A stretch of 64,000 nt of DNA from Acidimicrobiales bacterium. Its GTDB lineage: Bacteria > Actinomycetota > Acidimicrobiia > Acidimicrobiales > JADJXE01. The notes below the pieces were generated by a model that worked only from the letters and a program-made list of their open reading frames with translations, was not told the origin of the DNA and did not search any database. The DNA lies in the NCBI GenBank assembly GCA_016716005.1, contig JADJXE010000001.1, positions 3,051,001-3,115,000 on the forward strand. Reading direction: 5' to 3'. The position numbers and the translations under genes are program-made. Below, one piece after another: positions 26,629 to 37,312 of the stretch; position 1 is the stretch's first letter, and the number at the start of each line of letters is the position of its first letter.

Positions 26629-27150
26629 TCAGCCCACCGGGGCGACGTCCTGGCAGAGCTGGAGGAAGTCGGCCGACGGCTGGTCGGCGCCCGTCATGGT
26701 CCACGTCGAGGCGTCGGCCGACGAGGCGGTGTCGACGTCGACCACCACCGGGCCCACCTCGGGGATCTGGGCCGTGATCCGCACCACGGTGGTGCTGCCG
26801 GGCGCGAAGGCCAGCGACCAGTCGTCGATGCGGCCGCCGCAGCCGTCGACGAACACGGCGAGCCGGTCGGCGGCGGGAACGGCCAGGGTGTCGGGCACCG
26901 TGGCCGTGGCCGTGGTGGCGGGGGCGGTCGGTGGTGCGGTCGGTGGAGCGGCGGTGGTGGGCGCCGCGGTGCCGGCGGTGGTCGTGCTCGCAGTGCTCGC
27001 GGCCGCGGTGGTCGGGGCCGCGGTGCTCGACGCAACGAACTGCTCGCCGCCGCTGCCGTCGTCGTCGCCGCAGCCGGCCACGGCCACGGCCAGCCCCAGT
27101 GCCACGACCACAGCCACGGCCACGGCGGCGAGGCGCGCCCGCCGGCGCAC
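26629..27150 (-). CDS. Small lipoprotein of unknown function
   Basis: A 173-aa protein with a signal peptide and lipobox VAGC (Cys 27), an Asp/Gly patch, a Thr/Ala/Pro-rich tether (about 38-85) and a compact domain of about 85 residues with two cysteines (VDGCGG and LQLCQD). The GTG start lies 2 bases after the stop of the acyl-CoA carboxylase gene, so the two are probably co-transcribed, which is odd for their predicted locations. I do not recognise the domain. Confidence 0.75.
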   Translation of the reverse strand: MRRRARLAAVAVAVVVALGLAVAVAGCGDDDGSGGEQFVASSTAAPTTAAASTASTTTAGTAAPTTAAPPTAPPTAPATTATATVPDTLAVPAADRLAVFVDGCGGRIDDWSLAFAPGSTTVVRITAQIPEVGPVVVDVDTASSADASTWTMTGADQPSADFLQLCQDVAPVG

Positions 27151-27152
27151 TG

Positions 27153-28934
<1,782 letters not shown>

Positions 28935-28943
28935 GGTGACCCC

Positions 28944-28949
28944 TATCGT
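28944..28949 (+). promoter_or_regulatory. -10 element, leaderless transcript of birA
   Basis: TATCGT lies 7 bases before the GTG at 28957, inside the 22-bp divergent gap. The two opposing promoters must overlap. Confidence 0.5.
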
Positions 28950-28956
28950 TGCAGGA

Positions 28957-29778
28957 GTGACAGGGGATCGCGCCAAATCGCTCCTCGCGGGGAGCCGCTT
29001 CGCCGATGTGCGGTGGGTCGAGTCGATCGAGTCCACCAACGCCGCGCTGCTCGCCGTGGCCCGTGACGGGGCCCCCGAGGGGCGGGTGGTCGTGGCCGAC
29101 CACCAGACGTCCGGACGGGGCCGGCTGGGCCGGGTGTGGGAGGCACCGGCGGGCTCGTCGCTGCTCGTGTCGGTGCTGCTGCGGCCGGCCACGGGGCTCG
29201 CCGAGCCGCTGCCGGTGTCGTCGGCGCACCTGCTCACGGTGGCCGTCGCCGCCGCCGCGGCAGCCGCCTGCGACGAGGTGGCCGGGGTGCAGCCCCTGCT
29301 CAAGTGGCCGAACGACCTGATGGTCGACGACCGCAAGCTGGGCGGCGTGCTGGCCGAGTCGGTCGTGGACGACGGCGTCCTGGCGGCCGTGGTCGTGGGC
29401 CTCGGGGTGAACGTGAACTGGCCGCCGGCGGCGTCGCTGCCGCCCGAGGTGGCCGCGCTGGGCGACTCGGCGGTGGCGCTGGGCTGGCTGGCCGGGCGCG
29501 AGGTCGACCGCGAGTCGCTGCTGGTGGCCCTGCTCACCGGGCTCGACTACCGCTACTCGGTGCTCGGCACCGAGTCCGGCCGCCGCGAGCTGGCCATGGA
29601 GTACCGCTCGCTGCTGGCGACCCTGGGGCGGCGGGTGCGGGTGGAGCTGCCGGGCGAGACGGTGGAGGGCGAGGCCGTCGACGTGACGCTCGAGGGCCAC
29701 CTGGTGGTGGCCGCCGACAGCGGTGTGGAGCGGGTGGTGACCGCCGGCGACGTCGTGCACCTGCGCCCCGCGGGCTGA
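28957..29778 (+). CDS. birA: Biotin--[acetyl-CoA carboxylase] ligase
   Basis: A 273-aa class I biotin protein ligase without the DNA-binding domain of E. coli BirA. It makes biotinyl-AMP and attaches biotin to BCCP lysines. Motifs: ESTN (about 25-28), the nucleotide-binding GRGRLGR (53-59), KWPNDLMV (116-123) with the conserved Lys of GGVLAE following, and a C-terminal SH3-like domain (about 225-270). GTG at 28957 was preferred because it follows a -10 at leaderless spacing and removes a non-homologous N-terminus. An in-frame ATG at 28933 is the alternative. Confidence 0.9.
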   Translation: MTGDRAKSLLAGSRFADVRWVESIESTNAALLAVARDGAPEGRVVVADHQTSGRGRLGRVWEAPAGSSLLVSVLLRPATGLAEPLPVSSAHLLTVAVAAAAAAACDEVAGVQPLLKWPNDLMVDDRKLGGVLAESVVDDGVLAAVVVGLGVNVNWPPAASLPPEVAALGDSAVALGWLAGREVDRESLLVALLTGLDYRYSVLGTESGRRELAMEYRSLLATLGRRVRVELPGETVEGEAVDVTLEGHLVVAADSGVERVVTAGDVVHLRPAG

Positions 29779-29801
29779 GCCGGGTCGGCCCGCCCGTCTT
29801 C

Positions 29802-29910
29802 GTCGCGCCCACGACGTCCGAGGCGTTGTGCGCGCGATCGAGACGGGGCCGGGCGGCGCTTTGTCGCGCCCACGACGTCCGAGGCGTTGTGCGCGCGATC
29901 GAGACGGGGC
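29802..29910. repeat. 48-bp perfect direct repeat, 61-bp period
   Basis: Positions 29802-29849 and 29863-29910 are identical over 48 bases, separated by 13 bases. A 12-base unit (GAGACGGGGCGC) is then repeated directly after. The 505-bp gap 29779-30283 contains this repeat, a hairpin, a second repeat pair and the promoter, but no credible gene. Confidence 0.85.
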
Positions 29911-29927
29911 GCGAGACGGGGCGCGAG

Positions 29928-29953
29928 GGGGGCCCGGGTCGCCCCGGGCCCCC
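29928..29953. terminator. GC-rich hairpin in the birA/acyl-CoA dehydrogenase gap
   Basis: An 11-bp stem (GGGGGCCCGGG with CCCGGGCCCCC) closes on a 4-base loop. There is no T-run. It could end birA transcription. Confidence 0.45.
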
Positions 29954-30145
29954 TGGATGCGTGCGGGACCAATGGCTACAGGGAGGCCTCGGCGATGCCA
30001 CGGCCTCACCCCTCTCCTCGCGCCGGTGGCCGGCGGTCGGCAAGATGCACCCGCGTCATTCACGCGGTCGGGCCAGGGGGCCACGCAGCGTGGCCCGGTC
30101 TCGCCGTCGTGTGCGCCGGCGCCCGGGTTCCGGGACGCGCCCGGT

Positions 30146-30231
30146 CCGCCTGAGACGTCGCCAGCGCGATGCAGACCGCGACGCGGCGGTCTCGGTCGCG
30201 CTGGCACCGCCTCGGACGTCGCCAGCGCGAT
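30146..30231. repeat. Second direct repeat pair with the same 61-bp offset
   Basis: The segment 30146-30170 recurs at 30207-30231 with two mismatches; the core GACGTCGCCAGCGCGAT is exact. The offset equals that of the upstream 48-bp pair, though the sequences differ. Confidence 0.7.
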
Positions 30232-30270
30232 CCGGACGGCGGGGGGGCCGGTCGCCGGTCGTCGCGGCTC

Positions 30271-30276
30271 TACCAT
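30271..30276 (+). promoter_or_regulatory. -10 element, leaderless transcript of the acyl-CoA dehydrogenase
   Basis: TACCAT is followed by 7 bases and the ATG at 30284. Confidence 0.5.
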
Positions 30277-30283
30277 CCCTTCC

Positions 30284-31444
30284 ATGAGCCTCCAGTCGAC
30301 CGACGACCTCAGCGACGACCTGCAGGCGTTCCGCAAGGTGGTGCGCGACTTCGCCGAGCGCGAGGTCGCCCCCCACGCCGAGGCCTGGGACCGCGACCAC
30401 ACCTTCCCGGTCGACACCGTGCTGGCCATGGGCGAGCTCGGCCTGTTCGGCCTGCCGTTCCCGGAGGAGTACGGCGGCGGCGGCGCCGACCTCACCGCCC
30501 TGTGCGTGGCCATCGAGGAGCTGGCGCGGGTCGACGCGTCGGTGGCCATCACCCTCGAGGCGGCCGTGGGCCTCGGCGCCAACCCCATCTTCCGGTTCGG
30601 CACCGAGGAGCAGAAGCAGCGCTGGCTGCCCGACCTGTGCGCCGGCCGGGCCCTCGCCGCCTTCGGCCTCACCGAACCGGAGGCCGGCAGCGACGCCGGT
30701 GCCACCCGCACGCGGGCCGAGCACGATGCCGCCACCGGCGAGTGGGTGATCAACGGCGAGAAGGCCTACATCACCAACTCGGGCACCCCCATCACCTCCG
30801 TGATCACGGTGACCGCCCGCACCGGCCCCGACCAGATCTCCAGCTTCCTCGTGCCGGCCGGCACACCGGGGCTCGAGGTCGGCCCCCCGTACCGCAAGGT
30901 GGGCTGGCACGCGTCCGACACCCACCCGCTGGCCTTCGTCGACTGCCGGGTGCCCGAGGAGAACCTGCTCGGCGAGCCGGGCCGGGGGTTCGCCAACTTC
31001 CTGGCCATCCTCGACGAGGGCCGGGTGGCCATCGCCGCTCTGGCCGTCGGGACGATCCAGGGGTGCCTCGAGCAGGCCACGCAGTACGCCAAGGATCGCC
31101 ACGCCTTCGGCCGCCCGATCGGCGCCAACCAGGCCGTGGCCTTCACGTGCGCCGATCTGGCCGTGATGGCCGATGCCGCGCGGGCCCTCACCTACCGGGC
31201 CGCCCGCCTGGCCGCCGAGGGCCGCCCGTTCCGGCGCGAGGCCGCCATCGCCAAGCTGTACGCCACCGAGGCCGCCGTCACCGCGACGCGCGAGGCCACC
31301 CAGGTCTTCGGCGGCGCCGGCTTCATCGACGAGACGCCGGTCGCCCGCGCCTACCGCGACGCCAAGATCCTCGAGATCGGCGAGGGCACCAGCGAGGTGC
31401 AGCGCCTGGTGATCGCCCGCGACCTCGGCCTGCCCGTCAGGTGA
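30284..31444 (+). CDS. Acyl-CoA dehydrogenase
   Basis: A 386-aa FAD enzyme of the short/branched-chain acyl-CoA dehydrogenase group, making the alpha,beta double bond of fatty or amino-acid-derived acyl-CoAs. Domain order is normal: alpha-helical N-domain, beta domain with the FAD signature AFGLTEPEAGSDAG (about 125-138), and C-terminal helices with QVFGGAGFIDETPVARAYRD. The last conserved segment, EIGEGTSEVQR, carries the likely catalytic Glu (367). The chain-length preference cannot be set. It fits the propionyl/methylmalonyl-CoA genes elsewhere in the window as upstream chemistry. Start ATG follows a leaderless -10. Confidence 0.92.
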   Translation: MSLQSTDDLSDDLQAFRKVVRDFAEREVAPHAEAWDRDHTFPVDTVLAMGELGLFGLPFPEEYGGGGADLTALCVAIEELARVDASVAITLEAAVGLGANPIFRFGTEEQKQRWLPDLCAGRALAAFGLTEPEAGSDAGATRTRAEHDAATGEWVINGEKAYITNSGTPITSVITVTARTGPDQISSFLVPAGTPGLEVGPPYRKVGWHASDTHPLAFVDCRVPEENLLGEPGRGFANFLAILDEGRVAIAALAVGTIQGCLEQATQYAKDRHAFGRPIGANQAVAFTCADLAVMADAARALTYRAARLAAEGRPFRREAAIAKLYATEAAVTATREATQVFGGAGFIDETPVARAYRDAKILEIGEGTSEVQRLVIARDLGLPVR

Positions 31445-31450
31445 CCGCGA

Positions 31451-31469
31451 GGATCAGGTGACCTGATCC
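31451..31469. promoter_or_regulatory. Perfect palindrome, candidate operator of the LCP gene
   Basis: GGATCAGGTGACCTGATCC is a 9+1+9 perfect inverted repeat just after the acyl-CoA dehydrogenase stop. With a 17-base spacer, the -35 of the downstream promoter would fall at about 31463-31468, inside the right arm. Operator is favoured over terminator because the loop is a single base. Confidence 0.5.
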
Positions 31470-31485
31470 TCCACCACCCCGGCAC

Positions 31486-31491
31486 TACCCT
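31486..31491 (+). promoter_or_regulatory. -10 element, leaderless transcript of the LCP gene
   Basis: TACCCT is followed by 8 bases and the GTG at 31500. Confidence 0.5.
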
Positions 31492-31499
31492 TGGCCCCC

Positions 31500-32936
31500 G
31501 TGACCGCCCCGTCATCGGGGACGCGCCGGCTGCGCCGCACCTGGCCCCAGCGCCTCCTCCTCGGCTTCAACGTCTTCCTCATCCTCACCTGCCTCGTCAC
31601 GGCGGGTGGGCTCGGGTACTTCTTCTACAAGTTCGGCCAGCTGCCCCGCATCGCCCTGGGCCACGTGCTCACGCCGGAGTCCGAGGAGGACCCCGGCGAG
31701 CCGCAGAACTTCCTGGTGGTCGGCTCCGACTCCCGCGTGATCGACCCGAACGACCCCACCTACGACGCCTTCGGCAGCGCCGAGGACATCGGCGGGCAGC
31801 GCTCCGACACGATCATGGTGGTGCGGGTCGACCCCCGCTCGCAGCGGGCCGCCATCCTGTCGATCCCGCGCGACCTGTGGGTGCCCATCGCCGGCACCGG
31901 CGGCAAGCAGCGCATCAACACGGCCTACTCGGAGGGCCCCGACCGCTTGATCCAGACCATCCAGGACGCCTTCGACATCCCGATCCACCACTACGTCGAG
32001 GTGAACTTCGCCGGGTTCCGGGGGCTCGTGAACGCGGTCGACGGCGTCCCCGTGTACTTCGCTGCGCCCGCCCGCGACGACAACACCGGCCTCAGCGTGT
32101 CCGAGGCGGGCTGCGTGGTGCTGAGCGGCGACCAGGCCCTCGCCTACGCGCGCAGCCGCCACTACAAGTACTACGAGGGCGGCAGCTGGCGCACCGACGG
32201 CACCGGCGACCTGGGCCGGATCAGCCGCCAGCAGGACTTCATCCGCCGGGCCCTCAAGCAGGCCGTCACCAAGGGCGTGCGCAACCCGGTGGTGCTGCAG
32301 CGCCTCGTCGACGTCGGCATCCAGAACGTGGCCGTCGACAACAGCCTGTCGGCCCGCGACCTGCTCAAGCTGGGCCAGCGGTTCCGCTCGCTCGACCCCA
32401 ACACCATCGAGATGTTCTCGGTGCCCACCACGCCGGCGATGATCAACGGCGCCGCGGTGCTCCTCGTCCAGGAGGCCGAGGCCCAGCCCATCCTCGACGT
32501 GTTCCGCGGCATCGAGCCGCCGCCGCCCGGTGCGATCGGCCCGTCCGAGGTGCAGGTGCGCATCCTGAACGGGGTGGGCGAGAGCGGCCTGGCGTCCCGG
32601 GCCTCCGACGCGATCACCGGGGCCGGCTTCACGGTGAGCGGCACGGGCGACGCCGACAGCTACGCCTACGAACGCACCACGATCCGCTACGCCCCCGGGC
32701 AGGAGGCGGCCGCCGACCTGCTGGCCCGGCACCTCACCAACGGGGCCGTGCTCGAGGCGACCAGCACCGTCAACTCGGCCGACGTGGTGCTGATCCTCGG
32801 CCAGGACTTCACCACCGTCACCCAGGAGGCCGCGGCGGTGCCGCCGAGCACGGGCGCGCCGGCCGACGCCCCGCCGCCGACGGTCACCACCACCACGATC
32901 GGGGTGACCCCGCCGGCCGAGGTGCCCTGCGGCTGA
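31500..32936 (+). CDS. LytR-CpsA-Psr (LCP) family cell-wall glycopolymer ligase
   Basis: A 478-aa membrane-anchored protein. It has one helix (about 20-42) and then the LCP domain with NFLVVGSDSR, QRSDTIMVVRVDP and SIPRDLWVPI, which hold the Arg/Asp residues binding the polyprenyl-pyrophosphate substrate. A LytR_C domain (about 350-440) and a Thr-rich tail follow. LCP enzymes transfer lipid-linked glycopolymers to peptidoglycan. Sitting at the head of the polysaccharide cluster, it is the natural candidate for attaching that polymer. GTG at 31500 was chosen for the leaderless -10; a start 9 bases upstream is less likely. Confidence 0.9.
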   Translation: MTAPSSGTRRLRRTWPQRLLLGFNVFLILTCLVTAGGLGYFFYKFGQLPRIALGHVLTPESEEDPGEPQNFLVVGSDSRVIDPNDPTYDAFGSAEDIGGQRSDTIMVVRVDPRSQRAAILSIPRDLWVPIAGTGGKQRINTAYSEGPDRLIQTIQDAFDIPIHHYVEVNFAGFRGLVNAVDGVPVYFAAPARDDNTGLSVSEAGCVVLSGDQALAYARSRHYKYYEGGSWRTDGTGDLGRISRQQDFIRRALKQAVTKGVRNPVVLQRLVDVGIQNVAVDNSLSARDLLKLGQRFRSLDPNTIEMFSVPTTPAMINGAAVLLVQEAEAQPILDVFRGIEPPPPGAIGPSEVQVRILNGVGESGLASRASDAITGAGFTVSGTGDADSYAYERTTIRYAPGQEAAADLLARHLTNGAVLEATSTVNSADVVLILGQDFTTVTQEAAAVPPSTGAPADAPPPTVTTTTIGVTPPAEVPCG

Positions 32937-32959
32937 CCCCCGCCGCACCCGTGAGGCGC

Positions 32960-32965
32960 TAGAAC
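32960..32965 (+). promoter_or_regulatory. -10 element, leaderless transcript of the UDP-glucose dehydrogenase operon
   Basis: TAGAAC is followed by 8 bases and the ATG at 32974; the layout is the same as at 7372. Confidence 0.5.
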
Positions 32966-32973
32966 GTCGGCCC

Positions 32974-34245
32974 ATGGCCAAGATCGCCGTCATCGGGACC
33001 GGCTACGTCGGGCTCACCACCGGGGCCTGCCTCGCGCACCTCGGCCACGATGTGGTGTGTGCCGACGTCGACGCCGACAAGGTCGCCCGGCTCGGTCGCG
33101 GCGACGTCCCCATCATGGAGGCCGGCCTCGAGGAGCTGGTGCGCGAAGGCCTCCGCAACGAGCGGCTCTCCTTCGTGCTGGGCGCCACCCGGGCCGCGGC
33201 CGACGCCGAGTTCGCGTACCTCTGCGTGCCCACCCCGCAGGCCCTCGACGGCTCCGCCGACCTGTCGTTCATCGAGGCCGCGGCCGCGGAGGTCGGCCCC
33301 GTGCTGCCGTACGAGTCGGTCGTCGTCAACAAGTCCACCGTGCCGGTGGGATCCACGAAGGTCGTGGCGCGGGTGCTGAACCGTGGCGACGTGTCCGTCG
33401 TGTCGAACCCGGAGTTCCTCCGCGAGGGCTCGGCCGTGCACGACTTCCTCCACCCCGACCGGATCGTGATCGGCTGCGACGACCAGGCCGCCGCCATCCG
33501 GGTGGCGTCGCTCTACCTCGGCATCGCGGCGCCGCTGATCGTCACCGATCCCGCGTCGGCCGAGACGATCAAGTACGCCAGCAACGCGTTCCTGGCCACC
33601 AAGGTGTCGTTCGTGAACGCCATCGCCGCGGTGTGCGAAGCGGTCGGCGCCGACGTCAACGACGTCGTGCTGGGCATGGGCTACGACAAGCGCATCGGCG
33701 AGGAGTTCCTGCGGCCCGGCCCCGGGTGGGGCGGCTCGTGCTTCCCGAAGGACACCCGGGCCCTGCTCCACATCGCCGAGGAGGCCGGGTACGACTTCGG
33801 CCTGCTCGAGGGCGTCGTCACGGTGAACGACGAGCAGCTCGAGCGGGTCGTGCGCAAGGTGGAGGCCGCGGCCGGTGGCTCGGTCGAGGGGATGACCGTG
33901 GCGGCGTGGGGCCTCACGTTCAAGGCCCGCACCGACGACACCCGCGACTCACCGGCCCTCGAGGTCATCGGCCGGCTGGTGGCCAGGGGCGCCCGGGTGC
34001 AGGCCTACGACCCGGCCGTGCGGGGCGGGGTCGACGGCGTCGACGTCGTCGCCGACGCCTACGCCGCCTGCGAGGGGGCGGGCGTGCTGGTGGTGCTCAC
34101 CGAGTGGGACGAGTTCCGCTGGCTCGACTTCGACAAGGTGGGCGGGCTGATGGCCGAGCGGCGGGTGGTCGACGCCCGGAACCTGCTCGACCGCACCGCG
34201 CTCACCCGGCGGGGCTTCGCCTACCAGGGCATCGGCCGCTCGTGA
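32974..34245 (+). CDS. ugd: UDP-glucose 6-dehydrogenase
   Basis: A 423-aa NAD-dependent enzyme oxidising UDP-glucose to UDP-glucuronate. It has the N-terminal Rossmann motif IGTGYVGL (7-14), the central [19 protein letters not shown] helix (198-216), the catalytic Cys 256 in GGSCFPKD and a C-terminal UDP-binding domain with the [16 protein letters not shown] segment. The next gene, with a GTGA overlap, converts UDP-glucuronate to UDP-xylose, so the pair forms a two-step pathway. Confidence 0.93.
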   Translation: MAKIAVIGTGYVGLTTGACLAHLGHDVVCADVDADKVARLGRGDVPIMEAGLEELVREGLRNERLSFVLGATRAAADAEFAYLCVPTPQALDGSADLSFIEAAAAEVGPVLPYESVVVNKSTVPVGSTKVVARVLNRGDVSVVSNPEFLREGSAVHDFLHPDRIVIGCDDQAAAIRVASLYLGIAAPLIVTDPASAETIKYASNAFLATKVSFVNAIAAVCEAVGADVNDVVLGMGYDKRIGEEFLRPGPGWGGSCFPKDTRALLHIAEEAGYDFGLLEGVVTVNDEQLERVVRKVEAAAGGSVEGMTVAAWGLTFKARTDDTRDSPALEVIGRLVARGARVQAYDPAVRGGVDGVDVVADAYAACEGAGVLVVLTEWDEFRWLDFDKVGGLMAERRVVDARNLLDRTALTRRGFAYQGIGRS

Positions 34246-35195
34246 GCGCCGGCTCCGGCCGCCGCGTGGTGGTCACGGGCGGGGCGGGCTTCCTCGGCTC
34301 CCACCTGTGCCGGTCGCTGCTGGCGCGCGGCGACGAGGTCGTGGCCATCGACAACCTGGCCACCGGCACCACCGCCAACATCGACGAGCTGTTCGGCCGG
34401 CCCGGGTTCACGTTCGTGCGCCACGACGTGTCGCAGTACGTGTGGGTGCCGGGCCCGGTCGACGCCGTGCTGCACTTCGCCAGCCCGGCGTCGCCCCGCG
34501 ACTACCTCGAGCTGCCCATCCAGACCCTGAAGGTCGGCAGCCTGGGCACCCACAACACCCTCGGCCTGGCGCTGGCCAAGGGGGCCCGGTACCTGCTGGC
34601 GTCCACCAGCGAGGTGTACGGCGACCCCCAGGAGCACCCGCAGACCGAGGGCTACTGGGGCCACGTCAACCCGGTGGGGCCCCGCGGGGTCTACGACGAG
34701 GCCAAGCGCTTCGCCGAGGCCATGACGATGGCGTACCGCCGGTCGCACGGGCTCGACGTGCGGATCGTGCGCATCTTCAACACCTACGGGCCCCTGATGC
34801 GGCCTCGCGACGGGCGGGTGGTGTCGAACTTCCTGGTGCAGGCCCTGCAGGGCGAGCCCATCACCATCTACGGCGACGGCAGCCAGAGCCGCAGCTTCTG
34901 CTACGTCGACGACGAGATCCGCGGGATCCTCGCCCTGCTCGACGGCCGCGAGGTCGGCCCGGTCAACATCGGGAACCCCGACGAGTTCACCGTGGCCGAG
35001 CTGGCCCGCATCGTGCTGGAGGTGACCGGCTCGTCGAGCCTGCTCGTCCGCGAGCCGCTGCCCGTCGACGACCCCGCCCAGCGCCGGCCCGACATCACCC
35101 TGGCCCGCACCGCGCTGGGCTGGGAGCCGACGGTGCCCCTCCGTGAGGGGTTGGCCCGCACCGCCGAGTGGCTGCGCGGGGCGATCAGCGGCTGA
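34242..35195 (+). CDS. UDP-glucuronate decarboxylase (UDP-xylose synthase)
   Basis: A 317-aa extended short-chain dehydrogenase: GGAGFLG (13-19), Ser/Thr of STSEVYGD (121-128) and catalytic Y151-x3-K155. The segments SPASPRDY and [19 protein letters not shown] are characteristic of UXS-type decarboxylases. It makes UDP-xylose from the product of the preceding gene. GTG overlaps the ugd stop. Its last 11 bases overlap the end of the convergent fucose-synthase gene. Confidence 0.9.
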   Translation: MSAGSGRRVVVTGGAGFLGSHLCRSLLARGDEVVAIDNLATGTTANIDELFGRPGFTFVRHDVSQYVWVPGPVDAVLHFASPASPRDYLELPIQTLKVGSLGTHNTLGLALAKGARYLLASTSEVYGDPQEHPQTEGYWGHVNPVGPRGVYDEAKRFAEAMTMAYRRSHGLDVRIVRIFNTYGPLMRPRDGRVVSNFLVQALQGEPITIYGDGSQSRSFCYVDDEIRGILALLDGREVGPVNIGNPDEFTVAELARIVLEVTGSSSLLVREPLPVDDPAQRRPDITLARTALGWEPTVPLREGLARTAEWLRGAISG

Positions 35196-36147
35196 CGGCC
35201 TCGGCCGCCTCGCGGTTGGCCAGGTACCACTGGAGGGTGCGGCGCAGCCCCTCGTCGAGGGGGGTGGTGGCCTCGAAGCCGAAGGCCTTCTCGGCGCGGG
35301 TGGCGTCGACCCGGCGGCGGGGCTGGCCGTCGGGCTTGGACGGATCCCACACCAGCCGGCCCTCGAACCCGGTGAGCCCGGCCAGCAGCTCGGCGATCTC
35401 CTTGATCGACACCTCGTGGTTCGCCCCGAGGTTGACCGGGTCGAGGTCGTCGTGGTGCTCGGCGGCGAGCACGATGCCCTCGGCCGCGTCGTCGACGTAG
35501 AGGAACTCGCGGGTGGCGGCGCCGGTGCCCCACACCTCGACGGTGTCGTCGCCGCGCTCCACGGCCTCGACCAGCTTCTTCATGAGGGCCGGGATGACGT
35601 GGGACACCGACGGGTGGAACTTGTCGCCGGGCCCGTAGAGGTTGGTGGGCATGAGGTAGATCGAGCGCTGCCCGTACTGGGCGTGGTTGGCCCGGGCGTG
35701 CACGAGGAGCGCCTTCTTGGCCACCCCGTAGGGGGCGTTGGTCTCCTCGGGGTAGCCGTCCCAGAGCGACTCCTCCTTGAACGGCACCGGCGTGAACTTC
35801 GGGTACGAGCAGATCGTCCCGACGATCACCGTCTTGTCGGTGCCGTGGCGGCGGGCGGCCTCGATCAGGTACGTGCCCATGAGCAGGTTGTCGAGGTAGA
35901 GCTCGGCCGGACGGGCCATGTTGGCGCCGATGCCGCCGACCTTGGCGGCCAGGTGGATCACCAGGTCGGGGCGCACCTCCGCGAACAGCCGGTCGGTGGC
36001 CGCCGGGTCGGTGAGATCGCACTCGGCCATGCGGGGTGCGACGACCTGGCCGGCACCCCGTCGTGCCAGCTTGGCCGTCACGCTCCGACCGAGGAAGCCG
36101 GAGCCGCCGGTGACGAGGACCCGCCGGTCGGTCCAGAACGTGGTCAT
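35185..36147 (-). CDS. fcl: GDP-L-fucose synthase
   Basis: A 320-aa extended short-chain dehydrogenase that epimerises and reduces GDP-4-keto-6-deoxymannose to GDP-L-fucose. It has GGSGFLG (14-20), the Cys of [16 protein letters not shown] (C113), Y140-x3-K144 and [15 protein letters not shown], all typical of Fcl/WcaG. The GDP-mannose 4,6-dehydratase that supplies its substrate is not identified in the window. The start at 36147 suits a -10 at 36155-36160; an ATG at 36156 would overlap that element. Confidence 0.92.
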   Translation of the reverse strand: MTTFWTDRRVLVTGGSGFLGRSVTAKLARRGAGQVVAPRMAECDLTDPAATDRLFAEVRPDLVIHLAAKVGGIGANMARPAELYLDNLLMGTYLIEAARRHGTDKTVIVGTICSYPKFTPVPFKEESLWDGYPEETNAPYGVAKKALLVHARANHAQYGQRSIYLMPTNLYGPGDKFHPSVSHVIPALMKKLVEAVERGDDTVEVWGTGAATREFLYVDDAAEGIVLAAEHHDDLDPVNLGANHEVSIKEIAELLAGLTGFEGRLVWDPSKPDGQPRRRVDATRAEKAFGFEATTPLDEGLRRTLQWYLANREAAEAVSR

Positions 36148-36154
36148 GGTCGCC

Positions 36155-36160
36155 ATGGTA
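36155..36160 (-). promoter_or_regulatory. -10 element, leaderless transcript of fcl
   Basis: TACCAT on the minus strand is followed by 7 bases and the ATG at 36147. A weaker GATGAT at 36188-36193 may serve the divergent glycosyltransferase at 36200. Confidence 0.45.
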
Positions 36161-36199
36161 GGGGTCGGGGAGGGCCCGGCGCCGCGCGATGATCCGCCG

Positions 36200-37312
36200 A
36201 TGCCGCCGCCGCGACGGGTCGCCGTCACCCTGGAGCAGTGCTGGCACCGGGTGCCCGGTGGGACGGCGACGGCGGCGCTCGAGCTGGTGCGGGCCCTGGG
36301 GGCGCGGCCCGACGTGAGCCTGGTGGGGGTGGCCGCCCGGCACCGGGCAGCGGCGCCCGAGCCCTTCCAGCCGTCGATCCCGGTCGCGCACCTGCCGTTG
36401 CCCCGGCCGGCCCTGTACGAGAGCTGGCACCGCCTGCGCCGCCCCCGTGTCGAGCTGGCGGCCGGGCCGGTCGACGTGATCCACGCCACCACGCTGGCGG
36501 TCCCGCCCCGTTCGGCGCCGCTGGTCGTGACCGTGCACGACCTGGCGTTCCTGCACGAGCCGGGTCACTTCACCAAGCGGGGGCTGCAGTTCTTCGACCG
36601 GGGGCTGGCCCTGGTGCGGGCCGAGGCCGACCTGGTGCTGTGCTCGTCGTCGGCCACCCTGGCCGACTGCCGGGCGGTGGGGATCCCCGACGAGCGGTTG
36701 CGGCTCGTCCTGCTCGGGGTGCGGCCCCGGCCGGCGTCGGACGACGACGTCGAGGCCGTGCGCCGCCGCTACGACCTGCCGGGCCCCTACCTGCTCTGGG
36801 TGGGCACGATCGAGCCCCGCAAGAACCTCGGAGGGCTGCTGGCCGCGTACCGGGCGCTCGACGGCGCCGAGCCGCTGGTGCTCGCCGGCCCGCAGGGCTG
36901 GCACGAGGACCTGGGCGCCCTGCTCGACACCCTGCCCGGCGAGGTGCGAGAGCGGGTGCGGCCGCTCGGCTTCGTGCCCGACGACGACATGGGCGCGCTG
37001 TACGCCGGCGCCTCGGTGTTCTGCTACCCGAGCCTGCGGGAGGGGTTCGGGCTGCCGGTGCTGGAGGCGATGGCCCAGGGCACCCCGGTGGTGACGTCGG
37101 CCGGGACGGCCACCGAGGAGGTCGCCGGGGGCGCGGCGGTGCTGTGCGATCCCCGCGACCCGGGCGACATCGCCGCCGGCATCGGGAGCCTGCTGGGCGA
37201 CGTGGCGTTGGCGGCCGCCACGGGGGCGCGGGGCCGGCGGCGGGCCGGCGAGCTGACGTGGGAGCGCACCGCCACCCAGGTGGTCGCCGCCTACGCCGAC
37301 GTGACCCGGTGA
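36200..37312 (+). CDS. Glycosyltransferase, GT-B fold, GT4-type
   Basis: A 370-aa retaining glycosyltransferase. The N-domain contains VTVHDLAFLHEPGHFTKRGL. The C-domain begins LLWVGTIEPRKNLGGLL and carries the E-x7-E donor-site motif in REGFGLPVLEAMA, followed by GTPVVTS. It is of the mannosyltransferase-like type common in capsule clusters. Donor sugar cannot be fixed. It is the first of three consecutive glycosyltransferase genes; the second begins with a GTGA overlap. Confidence 0.88.
   Translation: MPPPRRVAVTLEQCWHRVPGGTATAALELVRALGARPDVSLVGVAARHRAAAPEPFQPSIPVAHLPLPRPALYESWHRLRRPRVELAAGPVDVIHATTLAVPPRSAPLVVTVHDLAFLHEPGHFTKRGLQFFDRGLALVRAEADLVLCSSSATLADCRAVGIPDERLRLVLLGVRPRPASDDDVEAVRRRYDLPGPYLLWVGTIEPRKNLGGLLAAYRALDGAEPLVLAGPQGWHEDLGALLDTLPGEVRERVRPLGFVPDDDMGALYAGASVFCYPSLREGFGLPVLEAMAQGTPVVTSAGTATEEVAGGAAVLCDPRDPGDIAAGIGSLLGDVALAAATGARGRRRAGELTWERTATQVVAAYADVTR

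Noticed and set aside
29802..30231. CRISPR array suggested by the 61-bp period
   Set aside because: The repeat is 48 bp with a 13-bp spacer, the second pair has a different sequence, and no cas genes are near.
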